A stretch of 17,874 nucleotides of DNA. It comes from an uncultured bacterium. GTDB taxonomy: Bacteria; Cyanobacteriota; Vampirovibrionia; Gastranaerophilales; Gastranaerophilaceae. The notes beneath the pieces are model-generated. The model did not search any database and was not told the origin of the DNA. It saw nothing but the letters and a program-made list of their open reading frames with translations. Below, piece after piece: positions 1 to 5,201 of this stretch. Positions within the stretch are counted from its first letter, which is position 1, and each line of letters starts with the position of its first letter. A program made the position numbers and the translations under genes. The DNA is taken from NCBI GenBank assembly GCA_945833895.1, contig CAMAGQ010000020.1, positions 1 through 17,874 of the forward strand. Reading direction: 5' to 3'.

Positions 1-418
1 CTCTGGTTGCAGCGCTTGAAAGCAAACAGGTCGCTGATTTCATTACTGAAAAATCATTATTGCTTATAGTGTTTTTAAAAAATAAATTATCATCATTAAA
101 TGTGATATATTCAATATTAGGAGTAGAGTAAAAAATAGATTTGGCTTTTTTAGTTCTGAATAATTCCATGAAAAATCTTAAAAAAAAGTAAATAGGACAT
201 AATACAAATATAAAAGACATTGCTAATGTAACAAATAATCCCGAATCTAGGATTGAATTTATAAAATCGTGCAACCAAGTTTTGTCAATTATTAAACACG
301 GTATTGCACAGATAAATAGTGATATATACAAGCACAAACCTATTAAATGGCTTTTAAAACCTATTCCACTAACAGCTTCTGGTACATTATAAATAGTCGT
401 AATTTCTATATTTTTCAT
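1..418 (-). CDS. Partial membrane protein of unknown function (5' part; runs off left edge)
   Basis: An open frame starts at an ATG (complement of 416-418) just after an in-frame TGA nine codons upstream, and stays open for 139 codons to the edge of the window, so the 3' end is missing. The N-terminus (MKNIEITTIYNVPEAVSGIG) is followed by two strongly hydrophobic stretches. The first, around residues 27-45, contains IGLCLYISLFICAIPC. The second, around residues 63-85, contains LFVTLAMSFIFVLCPIYFFL. Then come a basic segment (RTKKAK) and a polar region, so two membrane helices with a short loop between them are likely. I do not recognise the family. The ribosome site is weak (only AAAG before the start). 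Immediately upstream is the hairpin-rich intergenic region, so the promoter must lie among or downstream of those hairpins. The long stop-free frame, membrane-protein composition and correct start position make a real gene likely. Confidence 0.6.
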   Translation of the reverse strand, partial: MKNIEITTIYNVPEAVSGIGFKSHLIGLCLYISLFICAIPCLIIDKTWLHDFINSILDSGLFVTLAMSFIFVLCPIYFFLRFFMELFRTKKAKSIFYSTPNIEYITFNDDNLFFKNTISNNDFSVMKSATCLLSSAATR

Positions 419-480
419 TACTTTACTATAATACAAACTTTCTCAAAAACAAACTTTCTATCACAAGATAAGTTACGTAG

Positions 481-610
481 GTCGGATTTACTAATCCGAC
501 AAAAACTTCCCACTTTTCGGAAGTTTTTATCCTTTTTATATCCTTCTTGAAATCCTAACCCTGTTCGAGTTTTAGCCAAAATTCGCACTCAAGCAAGGAA
601 AAAAGGATAA
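481..610. repeat. Cluster of three adjacent inverted repeats (hairpins)
   Basis: Three stem-loops follow one another without a gap. First, 481-488 pairs perfectly with 493-500 (GTCGGATT/AATCCGAC, 4-base loop). Second, 501-510 pairs perfectly with 519-528 (AAAAACTTCC/GGAAGTTTTT). Third is a long imperfect hairpin: 527-537 pairs with 600-610, 542-545 with 595-598, 547-550 with 589-592, and an inner stem 566-573 pairs with 578-585 around an AGCC loop. The second hairpin has T-runs after it on both strands and could end transcription. The whole may be a mobile palindromic repeat or a structured RNA. No protein is supported here. Confidence 0.55.
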
Positions 611-700
611 TTTTTCTTAAATCGAAGGAAGTGCCTTAAATCTAAACAATACCTAAATTGTACCAATATTCATTCTTATAAATTTATCTGTCAAATTATA

Positions 701-807
701 ACAACATTTTATGTCCGAAGAATCCCTGCCTCACTTTGCCCTCTCACTCTGGGAGAGGGCAGAATTTCAACTTGAACGTAAGTGAAAGTTAGAAATTCGG
801 GAGAGGG
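701..807. repeat. Degenerate intergenic repeat with CCCTCTC / GAGAGGG arms
   Basis: The core is a perfect 8-base inverted repeat, 738-745 (GCCCTCTC) with 753-760 (GAGAGGGC). It is followed by a longer imperfect inverted repeat in which 762-773 (GAATTTCAACTT) opposes 787-799 (AAGTTAGAAATTC), and then another GAGAGGG at 801-807. The left flank, 701-724, carries a worn copy of a word seen again at 844-861 (ATTTTATG(T/C)CCGAAGAATC). The composition looks like families of short palindromic repeats scattered between genes in many bacteria. No coding frame is supported. Confidence 0.5.
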
Positions 808-822
808 TTTGATGAATTATTC

Positions 823-905
823 GTCATTCTGAGGGCAACGATATTTTATGCCCGAAGAATCTTTCAGGATATTTGAAAAAGATCCTTCGCTTCGCTCAGG
901 ATGAC
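823..905. repeat. Palindromic intergenic repeat (GTCATTCTGAG ... CTCAGGATGAC)
   Basis: The ends are inverted repeats: 823-833 (GTCATTCTGAG) against 895-905 (CTCAGGATGAC), with one mismatch. Inside them GAAGAATCTT (854-863) opposes AAGATCCTTC (880-889). Fragments of the same unit recur at 715-723, 852-860 and 947-955 (all CCGAAGAAT), the last followed by GACGG. The pattern matches a widely seen class of imperfect palindromes built on GTCATTCTGAG...GAAGAATCT, which insert between genes. The several partial copies suggest repeated insertion and decay at one site. Confidence 0.55.
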
Positions 906-1092
906 AGTGGTGTGGAGTTCTTACCAATATCCTAATACATTTACCCCCGAAGAATGACGGAAATGTGAAAAACTCAAATGTTAAGCAATGTAAATAATAT
1001 ATACTTTTTATCTAAAAATACGCAATTTTTTATTTCAAAAATACTTTATATATATGTAAGGGAAATGACAAAACACATCGGGGGAATAAAAA

Positions 1093-1263
1093 ATGACTAA
1101 AAATTATGAAATGGTTACATTAAAAGCATATCTTGAAAATTTAGACGAAAAAAACGTTATATCATTAGACGATAAATCAATCGAACTTGCAGTTGAAAAA
1201 TATTTGTTAAGCAAGAAACGTGCTGAATCAAACGCAAAAACTCTTGAAGCATTACTTGCATAA
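1093..1263 (+). CDS. Small hypothetical protein (56 aa)
   Basis: ATG at 1093 follows a purine-rich GGGGGAA ribosome site with six bases between, and the frame ends at TAA 1261-1263. The product begins MTKNYEMVTLKAYLENLDEK and ends AKTLEALLA. It is soluble, charged and probably helical, with no signal peptide, membrane segment or cysteine. I do not recognise the family. The gene stands alone between the repeat region and the nfnA-like operon and is followed within 30 bases by a 12-base-pair hairpin. A TATATA stretch at 1047-1052 could be its -10 box, but no good -35 is visible. A good ribosome site, a fitting terminator and codon use like the neighbours favour a true gene despite its size. Confidence 0.6.
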   Translation: MTKNYEMVTLKAYLENLDEKNVISLDDKSIELAVEKYLLSKKRAESNAKTLEALLA

Positions 1264-1290
1264 TCTTTCAATCAAGTTTAAAACAGGTCT

Positions 1291-1326
1291 AAGCGGTTGG
1301 AATTTAAGTTCCAGCCGCTTTTGAAT
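1291..1326 (+). terminator. Stem-loop terminator after the 56-aa gene
   Basis: Positions 1291-1302 pair with 1309-1320 over 12 base pairs with one G-U pair (AAGCGGTTGGAA / TTCCAGCCGCTT) and a 6-base loop. A short T-rich stretch (TTTTGAATTT) follows. The T-run is modest, so termination may be partial. It separates the small gene from the downstream operon. Confidence 0.6.
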
Positions 1327-1387
1327 TTATAAACTTTACTGATTGTAAAGTGCATGTTAAACAGTGGCATAAATTTGTAATTTGTTG

Positions 1388-1393
1388 TATAAT
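1388..1393 (+). promoter_or_regulatory. Probable -10 box of the nfnA-like/etfBA operon
   Basis: A perfect TATAAT lies 30 bases before the chosen ATG at 1424, leaving a short leader with an AAGGAG ribosome site at 1412-1417. The matching -35 region is poor (TGGCAT at 17-base spacing), so an activator may be needed. It is the only good -10 box between the upstream terminator and the operon. Confidence 0.5.
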
Positions 1394-1423
1394 CTTGATA
1401 TGGTTGTAAATAAGGAGAGAAAT

Positions 1424-2266
1424 ATGGGATATAAAATTTTATCAAAAAAGGAAATTTGTCCAAATCAATATGAAATCACTATTGACGCACCTTATGTTGT
1501 AAGGAACGCAAAAGCAGGACAATTCATCATTTTCAGAGTCGAAGAAGAAGGCGAAAGAGTTCCTCTAACTATCGCTGATGTTGATAAGGAAAAAGGTGAA
1601 TTAACACTTGTATTCATGGCAGTCGGTTATTCAACCAAAAAGTTGGCTCAACTTGAAATCGGCGATGAACTTGTTGATATTGTCGGGCCTTTAGGAAAAC
1701 CAACCGACATCAAAAAATACGGAACTGCGGTTTGCGTAGCAGGCGGTTACGGTGCTGCTCCTTGTTATTTAATTTCTAAAGCGTTAAAAGAAGCTGGCAA
1801 CAAAGTTTACATGATTGCAGGTGCAAGAACTAAGGACTTACTTTTCTGGGAAGATAAAATGAAAGAAGCCTCTACCGAATTATATTTGACAACCGATGAC
1901 GGTTCTTACGGTATAAAAGGTTTTGGGACAGCAGTTTTACAAGATATAATTGACAGAGAAAAAGTTGATTACGTTATTGCAGTCGGCCCTATGCCTATGA
2001 TGAGAGCCGTTGCTGAATTAACTCGTGATAAAGGCATTTACACTGAAGCGAGCATGAACCCGATTATGGTTGACGGTACAGGCATGTGCGGAGCATGCAG
2101 AGTTACTGTCGGCGGGGAAACTAAATTCGCATGCGTTGACGGCCCTGATTTTGATGCTCACAAAATCGATTTTGATGAAGTTATCAACAGAACAAGAATT
2201 TACAAAGACCAAGAACGCAAACGTTCTGAAAATTGTAATTTACTAAAACAAGCAGACAAAGTATAG
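1424..2266 (+). CDS. NfnA/SudB-like FAD-NAD(P)H-[2Fe-2S] flavoprotein (ferredoxin:NAD(P)+ reductase alpha-type)
   Basis: 280-residue flavoprotein of the ferredoxin-NADP reductase superfamily, in the branch of PyrK and NfnA (sulfide dehydrogenase subunit B). In order: a FAD-binding beta-barrel with RVPLTI at 45-50, a nucleotide-binding fold with GGYGAAP at 107-113, and a C-terminal [2Fe-2S] site with Asp217, Cys222, Cys225 and Cys237. Asp plus three Cys is the ligand set known for NfnA, whereas PyrK uses four Cys, so NfnA is the better match. The start at 1424 has AAGGAG six bases upstream; an earlier in-frame TTG at 1382 would overlap the promoter. NfnA normally works with the large subunit NfnB, which is not in this window. 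Here it leads an operon with a four-Cys protein and EtfBA, so it may pass electrons between NAD(P)H and those partners (inference). Confidence 0.85.
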   Translation: MGYKILSKKEICPNQYEITIDAPYVVRNAKAGQFIIFRVEEEGERVPLTIADVDKEKGELTLVFMAVGYSTKKLAQLEIGDELVDIVGPLGKPTDIKKYGTAVCVAGGYGAAPCYLISKALKEAGNKVYMIAGARTKDLLFWEDKMKEASTELYLTTDDGSYGIKGFGTAVLQDIIDREKVDYVIAVGPMPMMRAVAELTRDKGIYTEASMNPIMVDGTGMCGACRVTVGGETKFACVDGPDFDAHKIDFDEVINRTRIYKDQERKRSENCNLLKQADKV

Positions 2267-2278
2267 GAGATTTAACAA

Positions 2279-2467
2279 ATGGGTAAAAATGATATTCCGG
2301 TATGTCCATTAATCAGTATAGGTTCCGGCATTGACATGGTATGCAGTCAGCAAAAATGTGCATGGTTTGTTCCAAGTGTACAAAAATGCTCTATGTATCT
2401 ACTTGCATATAATGCGTTGTTGGATGCAAATCAAAAACAAAAGGCAAAACAACAGGCTCAGCGTTAA
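2279..2467 (+). CDS. Small four-cysteine protein (62 aa), putative metal or Fe-S binding
   Basis: ATG 2279 has an AGGAG site that overlaps the stop codon of the preceding gene, so the two are co-translated. The 62-residue product starts MGKNDIPVCPLISIGSG and has Cys at 9, 22, 27 and 37 in the arrangement CP-x11-C-x4-CAW-x8-C, then a Lys/Gln-rich tail. There is no signal peptide. The CP...C...CAW...C layout is seen in many tiny uncharacterised bacterial proteins and suggests one zinc ion or one [4Fe-4S] cluster held by four Cys; the sequence cannot say which. Position between an NfnA-like flavoprotein and EtfB, all in one transcript, points to an electron-transfer or assembly role (inference). 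Confidence is high that it is a gene, low for any function. Confidence 0.75.
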   Translation: MGKNDIPVCPLISIGSGIDMVCSQQKCAWFVPSVQKCSMYLLAYNALLDANQKQKAKQQAQR

Positions 2468-2473
2468 TTTATT

Positions 2474-3274
2474 ATGAAAATAGCATTATGTATAAAGCAA
2501 GTTCCTGATACAACGGATATTAAGTGGACTGAAAATAATACCCTGCAACGTGAAGGTGTTGAAAGTGTTATCAATCCATGCGATGTCTATGCAACAGAAC
2601 TTGCTTTGAAATTGAAATCACAAATCCAAAATTCAGAAATAACCGTATTTACAATGGGACCGCCGCAAGCAGAGGATATGTTGAGAAAAGTTCTCGCTTT
2701 GGGCTGCGACAATGCCGTTTTGATTTCTGATAGAAAGTTTTCGGGAGCAGATACTTATGCGACAGGAATAACAATTTCAGGTGCGATAAGAAGATATTTA
2801 CCTGATTTTGATGTCATTATCTGCGGACAGTTTGCCTCTGACGGAGATACCGCTCAAACAGGGCCGAACATTGCAAACTTTTTAGATATTCCTCAGGTAA
2901 CTTTTGTTAAAGATTTGGTTGAAGTTCAAGACCACGACTCTCTAACGCTTACCAGAGAGATGGAAGACGGTATTGAAACAGTAAAAATTAAGTTGCCGGC
3001 ACTTGTATGCGTTTTACAACAAAACTTTGAACCGCAACGACCACTAATCAACGGCATAATGAACGCTTCAAAAAAAGAAGTTAAAGTTTGTACGCTTGAT
3101 GATATAGGCTACGATGCAGGTAAAGTCGGGTTAAAAGGCTCTCCGACGTTTGTCAGCAAGGCTTTCAGAAATATTACAAACCATAATGCACAAAAATTTC
3201 AACTAAATACTGTTGACAGTGTCAAGTTATTGAAAGAAAAAATAGAAACTCTAGGAGAAAATGAAAATGCCTGA
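2474..3274 (+). CDS. etfB: Electron transfer flavoprotein beta subunit (EtfB), bifurcating-type features
   Basis: 266 residues, the usual length for EtfB. The start (MKIALCIKQVPDTTDIKW) is typical, and the nucleotide/FAD loop GADTYATG (91-98) followed by GQFASDGDTAQTGP (118-131) is the family signature. The DGDTAQ-x-GP form is what electron-bifurcating EtfB proteins of anaerobes carry, where it holds the FAD that accepts a hydride from NADH. EtfB pairs with EtfA in the cytoplasm. The start lies six bases after the previous stop codon with no clear Shine-Dalgarno sequence, so translation probably depends on coupling to the four-Cys gene. No acyl-CoA dehydrogenase, FixC or FixX partner lies nearby, so the partner enzyme is unknown. 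Family call is secure; bifurcation is inferred from the motif. Confidence 0.92.
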   Translation: MKIALCIKQVPDTTDIKWTENNTLQREGVESVINPCDVYATELALKLKSQIQNSEITVFTMGPPQAEDMLRKVLALGCDNAVLISDRKFSGADTYATGITISGAIRRYLPDFDVIICGQFASDGDTAQTGPNIANFLDIPQVTFVKDLVEVQDHDSLTLTREMEDGIETVKIKLPALVCVLQQNFEPQRPLINGIMNASKKEVKVCTLDDIGYDAGKVGLKGSPTFVSKAFRNITNHNAQKFQLNTVDSVKLLKEKIETLGENENA

Positions 3275-4262
3275 TATGGATAATTCCGGAATTCTTATAT
3301 ATGCACAAATAACAAGAGAAGAATATATTCATACTGTCTTTTTTGAGTTGGCAGACAAAGCGAAAGAGTTATCTCAAAAATTGGGCGGGGTTGACGTAAA
3401 TGCAGTGATATTTACAAGACCAAACTTTGTGTTCAATTATAAGGAAGCTTTTGAAAATCGAGGAATTAACAAGGTTTACTATTTTGAAGATGAGAGTTTC
3501 AAAAATTACAATACAGAATTTTATTCAAAATTGATTGTAAATTTAGCAAGACAGGTAAAACCGGAAATTATACTTGTCGGGGCAACTAATGAAGGAAGAG
3601 ATTTAGCACCGAGAATTTCGAGTGCTCTTGGTACGGGTTTAACAGCCGATTGTACCGACTTAGATATCAATGAAAACGGCAAACTTGCGGCAACTCGTCC
3701 GACATTTGGCGGGCAATTGATGGCAACAATTCTGTGTAAAACTTACCCGCAAATGGCAACCGTCAGACCTAAAGTTTTCAAGGTTAATCCTGAAGATATG
3801 TATGTTCAAACGGAATTTATCAAATGCCCGATTGGTATTAGTTTAGCAAACGACAGATACACGCTTTTAGACTTCAAAAAGACCATTGAGAATACGATAA
3901 ATGAACTTGATTCTGCTGAAATTATAGTCGCAGGCGGCAAAGGGCTGAAAAATAAAGAAGGTTTTGACATGCTCAAAAAATTTGCGAATAAAATCGGTGG
4001 AACTGTTGCCGCATCAAGAGGGGCTGTCGAAATGGGTTTAGCACCCTCAAGTATTCAAGTTGGACAAACAGGCAAAACCGTAAGCCCGAAACTTTACATA
4101 GCATGCGGTATTTCAGGTGCAATTCAGCACACAATCGGCATGACGGATTCCAAGCACATTATTGCAATAAATAACGACAAAAACGCTCAAATTTTTGATA
4201 TTGCAGATACCGGAATTGTCGGAGATGCTTTTGAAATACTTCCTGAATTTTTAAATCAATAG
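3267..4262 (+). CDS. etfA: Electron transfer flavoprotein alpha subunit (EtfA)
   Basis: 331 residues from the chosen start. The N-terminal half is the adenine-nucleotide-hydrolase-like fold (ILVGATNEGRDLAPRIS, then TRPTFGGQLMATI). The C-terminal half is the FAD domain with QVGQTGKTVSP at 264-274, GISGAIQH at 281-288 and the ending IADTGIVGDAFEILPEF, all standard for EtfA. It overlaps the end of etfB by eight bases. Two ATGs are six bases apart: AGGAG at 3253-3257 sits three bases before the first (3261) and nine before the second (3267), so the second is preferred. There is no N-terminal ferredoxin domain of the kind some EtfA proteins have. The usual ASRAVVDAG segment reads ASRGAVEMG here, a mild departure. 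It is the last gene of the operon and no clear terminator follows. Confidence 0.92.
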   Translation: MPDMDNSGILIYAQITREEYIHTVFFELADKAKELSQKLGGVDVNAVIFTRPNFVFNYKEAFENRGINKVYYFEDESFKNYNTEFYSKLIVNLARQVKPEIILVGATNEGRDLAPRISSALGTGLTADCTDLDINENGKLAATRPTFGGQLMATILCKTYPQMATVRPKVFKVNPEDMYVQTEFIKCPIGISLANDRYTLLDFKKTIENTINELDSAEIIVAGGKGLKNKEGFDMLKKFANKIGGTVAASRGAVEMGLAPSSIQVGQTGKTVSPKLYIACGISGAIQHTIGMTDSKHIIAINNDKNAQIFDIADTGIVGDAFEILPEFLNQ

Positions 4263-4399
4263 TTAATGTTTTAATTTAGCAACAAAATTGTAAGCCCAAG
4301 GAAGCAGTTTTGGGTATAAATCCAGATGATATCCGCGGAAACCTTTTCGTTTATTCTTGCATAGTTATTCGGTTGACCCGTAAAATAAACACTAATCAT
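4263..4399 (-). pseudogene. Probable remnant of a deleted gene between etfA and the Ehr operon
   Basis: On the minus strand an ATG (complement of 4397-4399) opens a frame whose first residues (FTGQPNNYARINEK, after MISVY) look like a real N-terminus. This frame then continues as unconvincing sequence to a stop at 4271-4273. In the neighbouring frame the last part reads like a real C-terminus (DLYPKLLPWAYNFVAKLK) and stops at 4263-4265, directly against the etfA stop. The two halves are out of frame and only about 20 codons each, as expected if the middle of a gene was deleted. No ribosome site precedes the ATG. I associate the FTGQPNNY start with phosphatase-like proteins of Gastranaerophilales, but that is from memory and untested. 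Confidence 0.4.
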
Positions 4400-4439
4400 A
4401 AACGTATCGTATAATAAACATAAAAATTTTCAAACAAAA

Positions 4440-5189
4440 TTATTTTTTATTTTTTATGTAAGACAATACACCATTGATAAAAGTCAGCGGATGAACAGGA
4501 CATCCCGGAATATACAAGTCAACAGGATATTTTTCTAAAAATTCTCTGTTAATCTTTGTACATTCTTGGAAAACACCGCCTGAAATTGCACAAGCACCGC
4601 AAAGAATTACAAGTTTAGGTTCAGGAACTGATTTGTAGCAATCTTCCAGAGCATAAGCCATATTCTCGGTAATCGGGCCTGTAATCACGATACCGTCAGC
4701 GTGACGAGGGGATGCGACAAAATCTATTCCAAATCTGCCCATATCAAAATTAACGTTAGAGCATGCATTCAATTCCATTTCGCATCCGTTACAACCGCCC
4801 GCCGATACTTGACGAAGTTTCAACGATTTACCAAACATCTTAACGATTTCTTTTTTTACTTCGACCGCTGAATTAACGTAATCTTCGTATTTTGTATCAT
4901 GAGTTACAATAAGTTTTTCTCTATCAGAAGAGGTTAACTTGTAGCCGTTTGTCAACTTAATCGCTTCGCAGGCTCTTTCACAAGCACCGCAAAACGTACA
5001 TTTGCCCATATCGATTGACAACGGGTTTAGGTTTAATGCACCTGTCGGGCAAACACCTTCACAACTTGAAGTGTCAATTCCTGCCTGAAGTTTCGGAAAG
5101 CCTCTGAATTGTTCCCGCATAGGAGCGTTTTCTATATCTTTAATATATTGTTTTCCCTGATAAATTCTTGCTTTTAAAGTATCTAACAT
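4440..5189 (-). CDS. Ferredoxin domain fused to hydrogenase-4-type small subunit (HyfH-HyfI / HycF-HycG-like)
   Basis: 249 residues. Residues 35-80 form a two-motif ferredoxin domain. The second motif is complete (Cys64, Cys67, Cys70, Cys74). The first keeps only its third and fourth positions (Cys43, Cys47-Pro), with Gly37 and Thr40 where the first two Cys belong. One [4Fe-4S] cluster can thus form (Cys47, 64, 67, 70) and the other cannot. From about 120 the NuoB/HycG small-subunit fold follows, with all four ligands of the proximal [4Fe-4S] cluster: Cys133, Cys136, Cys200 (GACAISGG) and Cys230 (PGCPVHP). In Hyf and Hyc these two parts are separate proteins. It probably takes electrons from ferredoxin and passes them to the large subunit interface on the cytoplasmic side. 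AAGGA precedes the ATG by ten bases; the gene is 12 bases after the large subunit and last in the operon. Confidence 0.88.
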   Translation of the reverse strand: MLDTLKARIYQGKQYIKDIENAPMREQFRGFPKLQAGIDTSSCEGVCPTGALNLNPLSIDMGKCTFCGACERACEAIKLTNGYKLTSSDREKLIVTHDTKYEDYVNSAVEVKKEIVKMFGKSLKLRQVSAGGCNGCEMELNACSNVNFDMGRFGIDFVASPRHADGIVITGPITENMAYALEDCYKSVPEPKLVILCGACAISGGVFQECTKINREFLEKYPVDLYIPGCPVHPLTFINGVLSYIKNKK

Positions 5190-5201
5190 AATTATTATTC
5201 C

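Noticed and set aside
347..550. 67-codon plus-strand frame
   Set aside because: It overlaps the minus-strand membrane gene and runs through two perfect hairpins; composition is not protein-like.
555..580. GTTCGAG as a tRNA T-loop
   Set aside because: The flanking bases do not form a T-stem or acceptor stem, and no anticodon arm is present; no tRNA gene was found in the window.
551..610. 20-codon plus-strand frame with basic ending (RVLAKIRTQARKKG) as a gene end
   Set aside because: It has no start codon and is fully explained as one arm of the long hairpin.
1382..1423. TTG start giving a 14-residue extension of the NfnA-like protein
   Set aside because: It lies across the TATAAT box and has no ribosome site, whereas the ATG at 1424 has AAGGAG at good spacing and fits the family's N-terminus.
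4373..4415. Plus-strand TTGACC and TATAAT in the convergent gap
   Set aside because: They are 31 bases apart, too far for one promoter, and no plus-strand gene follows.
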